Below, piece by piece: positions 37,901 through 47,926 of a stretch of DNA of 64,000 nt (positions are counted from its first letter, which is position 1; every line of letters begins with the position of its first letter). The position numbers and the translations under genes are program-made. A model generated the notes under the pieces. That model was not told where the DNA came from, ran no database searches, and saw nothing but the letters and a program-made list of their open reading frames with translations. Origin of the DNA: Lineus longissimus (taxonomy: Eukaryota; Nemertea; Pilidiophora; Heteronemertea; Lineidae); assembly GCF_910592395.1 (NCBI RefSeq), contig NC_088313.1:13966437-14030436 (forward strand). The letters are read 5' to 3'.

Positions 37901-40189
37901 ATGTTTTCCTTTCCATTAATTATTGCGTCCTTTCTGGCCTACTTGGGGTTCCCAGTGTTTTTATTGTCATTGGTACCATTTTTTATATGGCGTACCCCTC
38001 CGACGGCATCCTTTGTCTCACCACAAAGGAATGCGTCTGGTGGCGGGAAACGGGCCGCGAAGACGCCTAAACCCTCTTCCGGTTCCGTTTCCGGGCATAT
38101 AACCCGGAGGTCTAGCAAACCTCCCGCCACCACCCCTTCCGTCAGCCGAGTTCCGGTTCCGGCCGCGGCTGCGAAGGATGCGGGATCTGACATTATTAAT
38201 GTCTGTGGTCCCAAGGGAGACTTACATCCAATAAGTCTCCAAGGGTTTAATATACCCTGGACCTCAGGGAACCTTCCGGTTCCCCTGTCGTCCGCTCCCC
38301 CGAGTACAAGCCCTTTGTACCCGCGGGAGCACCCTGCTTCCGGTCCGCCGATTGCAGTTCCGGTTACTGACGCGGGTTCCCGTTTTTCAGTAACCGAAGA
38401 CTCTACTGGGGGTTTTTCTCAGTCTTTACTGCGAAATAACCCCAGTCCTCACGGACACAGTAGAGTAGGGCCGGACCTTATAACGCCACCTCCGAAACGC
38501 CATGCGTCTTCGGTAACAGCGTTTCCGCCCTCCGTACCTCCTTCTAAAAGGGCTTCCGGTAGCTCCATACCGGCGAAGGAGTTACGGGCATTTCCGGTTT
38601 CGGACTTCGTCCTACCGGAAATGCAGGCACCTTCCTACGTTGGCCAACCTCTTGGGTGGAACCAACCGGAAGTGCCACCCCCTCCTCGTAGCAGAGGCGT
38701 CGTTCCCATGGAACGAGCTACGCAGAGAGGACATCTGAACTCTAGTTCAGAATATGGGCAACTTCCGCTTCCGGAAGACCCATTCGCCCGCACATACGGC
38801 TTCCAGGGTTCGCTTATGCGCTCACCCTCGCCTCAACCGCCCGTCGTTGAGAGAAGCCGCACGTCGGGTCCGGAACCCGAGTCGGGACAGCAACTGTCCC
38901 AGCTCATCCAGATGGTAGCAGGTCTTTCTGATAGACTCAGCCATCTGGAGCAGGGTTCCGGTTCCTCTGGTGCGCCTGGTCCCATCGGATACCCACCATC
39001 CGACTCCTCTATTTTAGAGGAATTTTCTGAGAACGAGTGTTCTCAGCCAGGCTACCGCTCCCCCAATCAGGAGGAGCTGTCACCAGAGGAGGCCAGTATC
39101 CTGTCGGATATGAGGACACTCAGATCCTTGATCAGAGCGTACCTCCCGCAGGATCTGTGCCCTACCCCGCCGGAACTGCCAGCCTTGTCAACACCGACCT
39201 TTTCACTCTGGGGACAGGAAGTGGATCCCAATCCACAGGTTTCTCAAGGCTCCACTCGGGCACTTGAATTCCTTCCTCCCTCCCCGTCGGTGTTAGCAGT
39301 CTCTGAACTTTTGGAGCGTACAATCAAAGACTCACAAGGCGCCCACCAACGTACTTCCATCCCTGTCCTTCCGGCAGTCGGACCGGAAGCTTGGTGTAAA
39401 CCGGGGAAGTTGTTCACAGCACAACTTCCTCCCGTTAGGCAGTACCGCGCTGACTATTATCGAGTCAGCTCGGCCGGCTCTCCAGCTGCAGCATCGACTT
39501 CCATATTAAAGGACGATGTACAGCTGGACCAACTCGTGCCTAGGGTGACCTCCTCCTCGGCTTACCGAGACCTTAGAGCACAAGAGGGTCTGGCCAAAAA
39601 CACGTTAGCGGTGCTCTCCTACGCAGAGCACACTAACCTGGCCCTAGCCAGATCCCTAAAAGATAATGAGTCACTATCTGATGACACAAAATCGCTTGTG
39701 ACATCCTTGTCACATTCGATTAGGCACGCTATTGCGCTGTCCGCCAAGACCGCAGCAAATAGCGTCCTACTCCGTAGAGACGCCGCACTGGGCTCTCTCA
39801 ATGTCATCAGATCCCTCCAGCTGGAAGGGGCCTTAAGAACCGCTCCTATGGACGGTTCTTTCCTGTTCGCAGATTCTGTACAAGAGGCGGCTCAAGCACA
39901 GAAAGATTGGGACAAATTATATGCCCCCACTGCGACACAGAGGGCCAAGACCTCTCTACCTAACGCTAGAAAGATAGAGAGGCCCCAGCAGGCATCGGGT
40001 TCAATCCCGTACGCCAGGCAGGTCCTGCCTAGGCCTACCCCGCCTAGTCAGCCTGCTCCTGCTGGATCCTTCCGACGGGAAGCGGAGGGTCGCCGGACTG
40101 GAAAGAGGAAAAATACTTCCTCTAACCAGGGTGGATCCGGTCCGACTAAGCACTCCTTTCGCCCAAGGGGTGCTGGCCGGAAGAGGTGA
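37901..40189 (+). CDS. DIRS gag-like protein
   Basis: 762 residues, rich in Pro and Ser in the first 430 residues, then a more ordered helical part (about 480-680, with LARSLKDNESLSDDTKSLVT and LRRDAALGSLN). A basic tail (RREAEGRRTGKRKN) follows. No zinc knuckle is visible, which is usual for DIRS gag. The true start is uncertain: the first 35 residues are hydrophobic and may be leader sequence. The last 59 bp overlap the RT frame, a typical DIRS arrangement. Confidence 0.8.
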   Translation: MFSFPLIIASFLAYLGFPVFLLSLVPFFIWRTPPTASFVSPQRNASGGGKRAAKTPKPSSGSVSGHITRRSSKPPATTPSVSRVPVPAAAAKDAGSDIINVCGPKGDLHPISLQGFNIPWTSGNLPVPLSSAPPSTSPLYPREHPASGPPIAVPVTDAGSRFSVTEDSTGGFSQSLLRNNPSPHGHSRVGPDLITPPPKRHASSVTAFPPSVPPSKRASGSSIPAKELRAFPVSDFVLPEMQAPSYVGQPLGWNQPEVPPPPRSRGVVPMERATQRGHLNSSSEYGQLPLPEDPFARTYGFQGSLMRSPSPQPPVVERSRTSGPEPESGQQLSQLIQMVAGLSDRLSHLEQGSGSSGAPGPIGYPPSDSSILEEFSENECSQPGYRSPNQEELSPEEASILSDMRTLRSLIRAYLPQDLCPTPPELPALSTPTFSLWGQEVDPNPQVSQGSTRALEFLPPSPSVLAVSELLERTIKDSQGAHQRTSIPVLPAVGPEAWCKPGKLFTAQLPPVRQYRADYYRVSSAGSPAAASTSILKDDVQLDQLVPRVTSSSAYRDLRAQEGLAKNTLAVLSYAEHTNLALARSLKDNESLSDDTKSLVTSLSHSIRHAIALSAKTAANSVLLRRDAALGSLNVIRSLQLEGALRTAPMDGSFLFADSVQEAAQAQKDWDKLYAPTATQRAKTSLPNARKIERPQQASGSIPYARQVLPRPTPPSQPAPAGSFRREAEGRRTGKRKNTSSNQGGSGPTKHSFRPRGAGRKR

Positions 40190-42303
40190 CTCCCCCCTCC
40201 TTTCTCCTCCCGGACGCAAAAAGGAGCCGACTCCGGTAGTCGGGGGCCGTCTGCAAAAATTTGCAGACATTTGGGACGATTGGTGCCCAAAGTGGTCCCC
40301 AGTCCCAAACATGTTGAGGTACGGAGTGAAACTAGATTTCAACCGTACCCCCCCCCCCCCCCCCGACTACCATATATCCAACCCCAGTTCAGCCACCGAA
40401 GGACCCAGTCAAGGCCTCTGCCCTCCAAGCAGAGGTCGCGACATTACTGGAGAAGCAAGCTATCCAGGTCCTTCAAGATCCATGCTCCCCCGGCTTTTAC
40501 AGCCACGTTTTCTTGGTTCCCAAGAAAGCAGGGACATGGAGGCTGATCATAGACCTTTCCAGGTTAAACACCTTCTTGAATGTTCCTCATTTCAAGATGG
40601 AAACCACCAGGTCTATAGCAACGGCGATACAGCCCAACGATTGGGCGGTATCGATGGATTTAATGGATGCGTACTTACATGTACCGATCCATCCAGACTA
40701 TCAACACTTCCTTCGATTCCATTACGAAGGAAAGACGTATCAATTCAGGGCCCTGCCGTTCGGTCTGGCATCGGCACCCCTAATTTTTACGATGATAGTC
40801 ACAGCCTTCATCGCTCCCTTTCACGTGATGGGGTTCAAGCTCCATCACTACCTAGACGATTGGCTACTCCGTTGCAAATCGCGGGAACTACTACTGCAAC
40901 AACTTCAGGTTCTAAAGCAAAAAGTAGTTTCCGCAGGTTGGATTATCAACGAAACAAAGTCAGAATTCATACCATCCCAAGACTTCGTTTACGTTGGAGT
41001 TCGGTTCCTTACGGCCATAGGGAAAATGCTGCCCCCCCTAGACAGGATAAAGAAAATTCTTCATCTCGTCGCAGAATTCAGAGGAAGGACTCAAGCTCCC
41101 GCAAGGCGATGCTTGAGCCTTTTGGGACTTCTGAATTCGGCAGCAGACCAAATCCCCCTTGGCCGTCTATATATGCGTCCCATCCAGATGTTTCTAATGT
41201 CTCTATGGAAACCCCACAGGGACCCATTAGACAAGTTGGTATTGATACCTCAATACCTACTCAAGAACGTCTGGAACTTCTGGGAGTCGGAGACTCGTCT
41301 CCAAAGCGGTGTAGATCTTGCTCCACCGCCCCCAGAAGTGTCCCTGTTCACAGATGCTTCCCTACTAGGGTGGGGAGCACATCTGAACAACGGGGACATG
41401 TCCATAAGAGGTCTATGGACAAGGGAGGAGACCATTCTTCCAATAAATATATTGGAAATGAAGGCTGTCCTTCTTGCCGTGAGGGCTCTTTCCCTTCGCC
41501 TGAAGAATCGGAGAGTAACCCTGTTCTCCGACAATTCTACAGTAGTAGCATATGTCAGGAGACAGGGAGGCACAAAGTCCGGCATTCTTTGCCAGCTAAC
41601 TTGGGAGCTTTACCATCTTTGTGCCGACCTTGGAGTATCGATATGTGCCAGACACATACCGGGCAATCGCAACATCCTTGCCGACGCCCTGTCCCGTCAG
41701 AACAAGCTAGTTCAGACAGAGTGGACACTCCATCAGGAGATTGTAGACGACCTTTGTCGCCTTTGGCAATCTCCGAAGGTAGATCTGTTCGCCACCAGGC
41801 TGAACAATCGCCTTCCCATCTATTACTCTCCACTTCCGGACGAAGAGGCCCTGGAAGTCGACAGCCTTACAGCCTCTTGGGTCGGGCTGAACGCATATGC
41901 GTTTCCACCCCTCCCTCTCATCCAACCAGTCCTGAACAAGATCTTGACCAGCCATCCGGTGCGAATAACTCTCATCGCACCTTGCTGGCCAAATCAGGCC
42001 TGGTTCCCAGCCTTGCTGGAGCTCCTGATAGATCACCCCAGGAGTCTTCCTACTTGGAAGCACCTCCTGTGGCACCCCCTGGGGAGATGCTACCACCAGA
42101 ACCCTGGATTTTTCAAGTTTCACGCCTGGAACTTATCCAGTTGCATCTCCACCAGAGAGGCTTTTCGGACATCGCTGTCAAGCGCATGTCCGCACCTCAA
42201 AGGGGGTCTACCCTTGATGTGTATCAAGGAAAGTGGTCTACCTTCACTTCCTGGTGCAGGGAGAACGGAGTTAATCCGATCTCTCCCTCTATATACAGAT
42301 TAG
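40131..42303 (+). pseudogene. DIRS reverse transcriptase-RNase H-methyltransferase-like, frameshifted at a C run
   Basis: The frame opens at 40131, giving the usual leader (VGGRLQKFADIWDDWCPKW). It reaches a run of 17 C at 40348-40364, after which the RT continues in the +1 frame to 42303. RT motifs: FLVPKKAGTWRLIIDLSRLN, SMDLMDAYLHVPI, FRALPFGLASAP and the active-site HHYLDDWLL. RNase H: LFTDASLLGWG, ILEMKAV, LFSDNSTVV and ADALSR. A downstream domain (VDLFATRLNNRLP, APCWPNQAWFP) matches the Dam-like methyltransferase region of DIRS elements. The 1020-residue open frame 40131-43193 in the first frame is therefore a chimera of RT leader, nonsense and recombinase. A slipped C run, real or from sequencing, explains the break. 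Confidence 0.88.
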
Positions 42304-43193
42304 TTGATTTCCTTATTGAATTATTCACGGAAAGACAACTATCTGTCACGGCTATAAAAGGGTACAAGTCCGCCATCGCTTCTACCCTCCGTGTTTTAAG
42401 CACCTGGGATCTTCGTTGGGAGGACCAAATAACCCCTCTTTTCAGAGGAATGTTATTAGAGCGTCCTAGACCGGTTCACAACACCCCTAAATGGGACCTT
42501 TCTGTTGTCCTTAAGGTGCTCATGAGGCATCCTTTTGAACCCATGTCTATTTCATCCATGAAATATCTGACACTCAAAACGGTCTTTCTAGTAGCCTTGG
42601 CTATCGCCCAACGGAGATCAGAGCTCCATGCACTTTCTTTTAAGAAGCTGGCTTTTAGAGAGGGGGGGGGGGTTATCCTGGCTTTTATACCAGGATTTCT
42701 GGCGAAGAACCAGGGACCGGCCGCCTCTCGGCCCCCGGTTACTATTCCCTCTCTGTCAGGAACGATCTCTTATGATCTTCCTGACAGAACTTTATGTCCC
42801 GTCAGGGCCCTAAAGTTCTACATAAATAGGACAAAACCTCCCGGTATCCGCCAGGGGAGAGAGCGTTTGTTTTTGTCCTATAAGAAGGGAAATAAACGAG
42901 AGATAGCGGCCGCCACTATTTCAAGGTGGATTGTGGAGACTATTCGTCTTTCCTACAACACCTTGAAGACTTCCTCTGATCTTCGTGCGCTAGCTAACAT
43001 CTCAGCGCACGAAGTTAGAGCACTAGCCACCTCCTGGACTAACTACCGAGGAGTTGCTCTTCAAGAAGTCGTTTCCGCTGCATGTTGGAGTAATCACTCC
43101 ACATTCTCTCGTTTCTACCTACGAGACGTTTCTTCCCTCGTAGATGGCATGCACACAATCGGCCCGATTGTGTCTGCGGGGCATGTTGTTTGA
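42087..43193 (+). CDS. DIRS tyrosine recombinase
   Basis: About 368 residues from a candidate ATG at 42087; the frame is open further upstream, so the start is a guess. An N-terminal SAM-like core-binding region (TLDVYQGKWSTFTSWCREN, GYKSAIASTLR) precedes the catalytic domain. Catalytic residues visible: Arg in AQRRSELHAL, His-x-x-Arg in SAHEVRALATSW, and Tyr in SNHSTFSRFYLRDV. It integrates the circular DNA form without target duplication. It overlaps the end of the RT-RNase H frame by 217 bp. An 11-G run (42662-42672) keeps the frame. Confidence 0.88.
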   Translation: MLPPEPWIFQVSRLELIQLHLHQRGFSDIAVKRMSAPQRGSTLDVYQGKWSTFTSWCRENGVNPISPSIYRLVDFLIELFTERQLSVTAIKGYKSAIASTLRVLSTWDLRWEDQITPLFRGMLLERPRPVHNTPKWDLSVVLKVLMRHPFEPMSISSMKYLTLKTVFLVALAIAQRRSELHALSFKKLAFREGGGVILAFIPGFLAKNQGPAASRPPVTIPSLSGTISYDLPDRTLCPVRALKFYINRTKPPGIRQGRERLFLSYKKGNKREIAAATISRWIVETIRLSYNTLKTSSDLRALANISAHEVRALATSWTNYRGVALQEVVSAACWSNHSTFSRFYLRDVSSLVDGMHTIGPIVSAGHVV

Positions 43194-43621
43194 TCCTGGC
43201 TAGATCAAAAAAGGGGGGGAAGCCCGATTGAAGAGTCAAACGCGCATCTTGCGCCATTTTTGATATGCCCTATCTTCAACATCCAGGCAACCCCTAGTAG
43301 ACTAGAAAGGACGCAATTTCTTATTGTTGTTTAGCAATAATTCATTCTACACCCTTCAACATGCCTTACTTGCTCTAAGCTCTGTTGCCGGAAAGAAGAT
43401 GGTTTTATTACGCAATTCTAGCGCTTTCCGGAGAATGGGTCTATTACTCTCTATAATATGATTGTAATACCGAGATCAAAATACCGGTCCTCCGGTTCTC
43501 CCCATTTCTTTCCCCTGGCGGTCCTCCTTAGCTAATATGCCGGTGGTGCCTCCTGGATGGAACAACAGCTCAGCCTTAGGTAAGTCCTCGTTTCCCACCT
43601 CCAATAGGTTGCTGGGATTCG
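43194..43621. other. DIRS 3' noncoding region
   Basis: No gene. Includes a second antisense-free stretch with 'ctctataatatgattg' and CCGG-rich words before the internal complementary region. Confidence 0.5.
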
Positions 43622-43719
43622 ATGCAAAAGTGTTCCATAGGTAAGTTTGAATGACACAAAATGCCCATTTCCTTACAAGAAATGGCCATTTTGTTAGTTC
43701 ATACTTACCTATGGAACAC
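43622..43719. repeat. Internal complementary region of DIRS element
   Basis: 43622-43662 is the reverse complement of the left end (37418-37458) and 43663-43719 that of the right end (43921-43977), joined as in a circle junction. This region serves as template for completing the ends in the DIRS replication model. Confidence 0.9.
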
Positions 43720-43766
43720 GGCCCTCCCGCCGTCCCCACAAACGGGACATACTCTTTATTAACGCT

Positions 43767-43945
43767 CAAGAGTAAAGACTAAATATGGCGGCATGAGATC
43801 GGCGCGATCTCGCGGGATCGGTCAGGGCGCCGCCTGGCGGCCGAGCTGTTAACTCAGTTCTCCCTTTAGAAAATTAAAGGGATACTCTTGTGTTTGAGCC
43901 CAAATGGAGTAACATGCAAAAGTGTTCCATAGGTAAGTATGAACT
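43767..43945 (-). repeat. Right inverted terminal repeat of DIRS element
   Basis: Reverse complement of 37433-37604, from 'caagagtaaagac' to 'ccataggtaag'. Confidence 0.93.
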
Positions 43946-44127
43946 AACAAAATGGCCATTTCTTGTAAGGAAATGGGCAATTCCTATTTATGCCGTGGCA
44001 TAATTCTGACTTCTGCCGCGGCATGATTCACGAGATCAGATGTTTTGATTGGTTGATTTATGGTGCACCACAATTCCTATTTATGTCGTGGCATAATTCT
44101 GAATTTTGTCCACTCGTGCCAGCCATA

Positions 44128-45140
44128 TTCGTGGTGGAGTTATCTGGTGTCATAGTTTCGGAGATAGAGACGGACTAATTAATGAACATACACACAAACA
44201 TACGCAAACACGCTACAGGGTGCAGTTAAATACAGAGATGATCGCTATCTACAGCACTTAAAATTAATGACTTTACATTGAGCAGAAAGGGTCCCAAGGG
44301 GGAAAGAGGTAGTTAGAACAACGATTTTGGAAAGGCTCCGTAGAATTGTTATGTAAATAAATAAATAAATCTCTGGAAAAGGGAAATGTCCGTAACTTCT
44401 ATTAATTTTTTTTAAAGTTTATCTTTTTGCGGAATGAGGTCTTCGCAGTGTAAAATGATATGATCAACAATGTCAGAACAATGAGTTTTACATAATTAAC
44501 ATTCAATTAAACTTGATTTAACCATTAATAACAATAATAAGAAAGCGAACTGAAACCTTAAATATCTATATTTGCGTGCTGATATAACCAGCATGGTGAA
44601 ATCCATAGGAGTCTTTTATTTCGCCGAATCATGCGCACACACCGGATATCCATTCTAGTTAAAGTAGTAGTCATTTACACTGTTATTTACAATCTTATTC
44701 CACATTTTGGGATCGGGAAATTCTGCGTGTTTCACAAATGTGTTCAGGAAATAATTGAATCGAAAGATTGTATCGTTAAGGGCATTTAAGAAATCAGGAA
44801 TCATCATTCCACGTGTGCCCATTTTACTTTTTCATCCAGTTATATATACACATAAGCGAAGAGAAAAACTCGTTTTAGGGTACAACCATTTTTCTGATTG
44901 CACAGACGGCCAAAAAGTAAAAGCTCGAGTTTGTCTATATAACTAAGCATTGATCCGAGTCCTAGAGATGCAGTCGATCTTCCAGGAGTTTTAGGCAGGT
45001 GTAGTCGGACCTGGGTGATAATTTGTCCGTTTCAAAGATAAAATCCGTTCTTCAAACATGCCGTTAATCAGGGTTGATGAGATTTCCACGAAGTCGGTGT
45101 AAGGTGAAACTCTATGCGAATGATACTACAGTTTGACCTG
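44128..45140. other. Noncoding spacer before glycosyltransferase copy B
   Basis: No gene seen. 44380-44500 carries a diverged fragment also present at 4437-4510 ('gaaaagggaaatgtcc'). From about 45080 the text is the 3' flank of the tandem unit, as at 57090. Confidence 0.6.
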
Positions 45141-47189
45141 TTAGATCGGATAAGAATAATCAGGATTGAATGAATTGTCGAATTCAGTTACGTCTTTGCC
45201 CCCGAATAGAATTCTTTTGATCACGGGATTTTTCAGCCAGTTCAGCCGACTTTGCGAAAACCTATGATCGAGCTTAAAGTACTTTTTAATGAACGCGTAG
45301 TCAACGATGTAGGTTTTATTTTTCTTCAGATTGGGCTTGCCGTTAATCCTCGGGGCCAAACGCGGCGAGGTACTGTTCAACAACGGATTCGGCTCTCCAT
45401 CGACAGTCGGCAGAAGGGCCGATAGCAGGAATTGTAATTGACCGGGTTGATTCCCATCCGTCTTGTATTTAGTATTGCCCGGATGATTTGGTCTCAAATT
45501 GATGCTATGAAGAACATTGAACTGAAACTTGTTGGTGCTATACAGCATGTTGGCCAGGCCAGCACAGATAACACCCGATGCCCACCAGGATTGCGCTTCA
45601 AACTCAGTACTGTAGGGCAGTAGGAAAGATAATGTGTCACGGTGAAAAGCCACCATCATTGGATCGATATGGTAGTTTGTATTGACCATTGAATTCTTGT
45701 CATAGAAATGTCCAGTATATGTGTAGTATGGATAGCTGACTGCCGGCTCGTGAGCGCCCAAGAACTGTTCAAAGCATGTCCACACATCGTCGCTATTGCA
45801 ACCGCCTTCATCTTTCCATCTTCGACCATTAATACTGAACGACAGTTTAGCGTCGTCGTCGAGAAAGATGAAATACTTATAACCCTTCTCCGACATTCGG
45901 CTCCCGCGTTCAACGGCGTGTTCCAGCTGAAGATTCCTTCCACTGGTCCACGTGCTATTCGGCCGGTAAAGATCGCCAGACTCCGTTTCGTACGTCAGCC
46001 ATCGAACATCTCTATTCGAGTTTGATACAAGTTGATCGTGCATCGTGACGCTTGCACCTTGAATTAAATACACGTAGTCTTTCGCAACTTTGACTGGCGG
46101 AAAGGTATAGCCGACACATTCCAGATCGCGTATCCAAGCTATGGCTAAATCGATATCGGCCCTCCCGATAATATCGATTTGGTAGAGTTCTATGTAAAGG
46201 TCGATCATGTTCTGCGCCAACGAAACGGTTTTCGGGATCCAGTTCACCAGGAATTTGATCAGTCTGCTGGTTTTAAGGTAGACATCAATTTCATTGTGAA
46301 AATCGACCATATACGAATGCGCGTTGCGGATTTGATTGACGTATGGCGGACCGAAAGCGATGTGACCGTCGGTGTCCCAGACTAACCGTTGAGTGAAATA
46401 CGACCGCCATATATCCGTGACACGCATGTCTACGCTTGCCGGCAGAAGCAGACCCCAAAAGGCGAACTGTGCATGCATCGTTGCCTGGGCGTTGTAGGGT
46501 GACATGATGTAATGCGGTAGAGCGTGATACTTCTCCACCATCTCGAACTGAAAAGGAATTTTCTGCGTCAGTCTGTAGATCGCGTCAACGTCGGGGTCGG
46601 TTTGGGCTAAATAGTTAATCACCGCGACCTTTTCCGGTTTGACGGTACCGATCACTTTCATGTTCTTCGTGTCGGAATCTTTGATTTTATCCAGTGGCAA
46701 CCCCCTCGGCCAAAATGTTGTTTTGGGTTTGATATATGGAATGTAGGGATTGTACACGTGTCCAGGGACCTGTATTAGATCGAATCTGATCGACGAATCC
46801 AAAAGCGGCTCGGCTTTAGGAAACTTGGGGAAGTTGTCGTCGTCGGTGTCGTATATCCACTTGGCCCCGTTAGCCACGGCGTACATGAAGCCAATGTTTT
46901 TGCGACTGAAATGATTCCATGGAATATGCTGGCAGATATGGTACGGACAGCGCTCCTGCCAGGCAACATCTAGGAAGATCAGATTGGGAAATGACGGTAC
47001 TTCTTTTGGGCCTTTCTTGTCACCGACCAGTACCATACACCACTTTGGCATCATCAGTAGGTCCTTCACGGCGTCGGTCAAATTGAAGATCGTGGTGACC
47101 ACCACCCATTTGTCGCAGTTCATTTGAACCCGATGTAGAGTTACCTTGAACGAATGGTTATTCAAGTACAGTATAAGTGGCATGTACAA
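45141..47189 (-). CDS. STELLO/DUF288-like glycosyltransferase, copy B, main exon
   Basis: 682 residues in one exon. The N-terminal DUF288-type half has CDKWVVVTTIFNLTDAVKDL, WCMVLVGDKKGPKEVPSFPN, PWNHFSRKNIGFMYAVANGA and IYDTDDDNFP. The C-terminal half has YKYFIFLDDDAKLSF, an acidic motif like the DxD of GT-A glycosyltransferases that holds a metal and nucleotide sugar, and HIDPMMVAFHRDTLSFLLP. The family is Golgi-located; the substrate here is unknown. A signal-anchor exon lies upstream at 47362-47502. The first Met may be within the exon because the frame is open for 11 codons before it. Intact, and very similar to copy C, so recent duplication or gene conversion is likely. Confidence 0.88.
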   Translation of the reverse strand: MYMPLILYLNNHSFKVTLHRVQMNCDKWVVVTTIFNLTDAVKDLLMMPKWCMVLVGDKKGPKEVPSFPNLIFLDVAWQERCPYHICQHIPWNHFSRKNIGFMYAVANGAKWIYDTDDDNFPKFPKAEPLLDSSIRFDLIQVPGHVYNPYIPYIKPKTTFWPRGLPLDKIKDSDTKNMKVIGTVKPEKVAVINYLAQTDPDVDAIYRLTQKIPFQFEMVEKYHALPHYIMSPYNAQATMHAQFAFWGLLLPASVDMRVTDIWRSYFTQRLVWDTDGHIAFGPPYVNQIRNAHSYMVDFHNEIDVYLKTSRLIKFLVNWIPKTVSLAQNMIDLYIELYQIDIIGRADIDLAIAWIRDLECVGYTFPPVKVAKDYVYLIQGASVTMHDQLVSNSNRDVRWLTYETESGDLYRPNSTWTSGRNLQLEHAVERGSRMSEKGYKYFIFLDDDAKLSFSINGRRWKDEGGCNSDDVWTCFEQFLGAHEPAVSYPYYTYTGHFYDKNSMVNTNYHIDPMMVAFHRDTLSFLLPYSTEFEAQSWWASGVICAGLANMLYSTNKFQFNVLHSINLRPNHPGNTKYKTDGNQPGQLQFLLSALLPTVDGEPNPLLNSTSPRLAPRINGKPNLKKNKTYIVDYAFIKKYFKLDHRFSQSRLNWLKNPVIKRILFGGKDVTEFDNSFNPDYSYPI

Positions 47190-47361
47190 AATATGGGAAA
47201 AAATTTTAGAACTAGTTTACTAGAACTGAGAAATTGGCTATCAGCGAATTTGAGTCCAACACCAGTGTAAGTAGTGATTGGAGGCTGTAATGGGGAAGAA
47301 AAAAAAGAGCAAACTTTGGATCAGTGACCGGCGCGTACAATACATCTGGCATTATGCGTAC

Positions 47362-47502
47362 CTGATTACATCTAGCAGTTGATTTCGTCTTTCCAGTATA
47401 CCTGGATGAAGCAGGTTTCAAGCGCTGGTGTACTTTGTCATTCCCGAAGTTCAGGATCTTGAGGTTGAACAGGAAAATGATCAACGTGACGACAACCATC
47501 AA
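47362..47502 (-). CDS. Signal-anchor exon of glycosyltransferase copy B
   Basis: Encodes a short basic stretch (SWRRILGL) before MVVVTLIIFLFNLKILNFGN, a transmembrane helix, then a Lys/Ser-rich stem ending TARCNQ. It ends at CAG|GTACGC, a plausible donor. The ATG used in copy A is AAG here and in copy C, so either translation starts at the inner Met or a further upstream exon exists (a TCTAG acceptor precedes it). Type II membrane topology fits a Golgi enzyme. Confidence 0.6.
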
Positions 47503-47926
47503 TCCAAGGATTCTTCTCCAAGACTTCAGGGATTGACTAGAAAAGACATACTGAGATATAACTTATCGCAAGCACATCTTAGAACAGGTAAAGCTCTTGC
47601 ATGAGAAGATAATACATGTAGATCATCTGAAAAGTCATCATGAGGAAATCAGGGGTTAATGTTCGCTTCTCCAGCCCTGCACACAAACCCCTGATACATT
47701 CACCCTCTTTGGTGAGTTTCTGGCGCAAAAGCAATTGCGCCCAAGTAGAGCGCCCAAGTAGTAACAATATCCAAACTCGCAGTTTAGTTGGTTGTTTGAT
47801 CATGCCGGCGGAAATTAGAACACTGTCTTCTTCGAGGTGCGCTCTGAAACCTCGATTCTAAGATCTCTGAGTGCCATTTTCAATCGCACAAGTCATTAGA
47901 AGTAGTGCGGTACTGGAACCGAGGTT

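Larger units (their letters stand above)
37418..43977 (+). mobile_element. DIRS-like retrotransposon, 6.6 kb
   Basis: Order gag-like, RT-RNase H-methyltransferase-like, tyrosine recombinase in overlapping frames, with inverted terminal repeats and an internal complementary region, is diagnostic of DIRS-type elements. Ends are set by the internal region: 43622-43719 is the reverse complement of the left end joined to that of the right end, which places the termini at CATTTTGTGTC (37418) and GGAAATGGG (43977). No target duplication is seen, as expected for tyrosine-recombinase integration. A 17-C run breaks the RT frame, so this copy is probably not active. Confidence 0.93.
37222..44127. mobile_element. 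Palindromic element split by the DIRS retrotransposon
   Basis: About 130 bp left of the DIRS element (37222-37345: 'tatggctggcgcgagtggac', 'cacggcataaat', 'gtggtgcaccataaatc') is the imperfect reverse complement of the DNA right of it (43978-44127). Without the DIRS this would be a foldback of about 350 bp rich in GGCATAAAT/ATTTATGCC words. It therefore looks like an older MITE-like palindrome into which the DIRS inserted near the centre. Confidence 0.7.

Noticed and set aside
38602-38612. GGACTTCGTCC in the DIRS gag-like gene, identical to hairpin A of the double-hairpin repeat
   Set aside because: Hairpin B and the spacer are missing and the text is part of a CCGG-rich coding stretch, so a chance match is likely.
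40131-43193. A single 1020-residue protein
   Set aside because: The middle has no DIRS motifs while the other frame has RT and RNase H there; it is a chimera caused by the C-run frameshift and overlapping frames.
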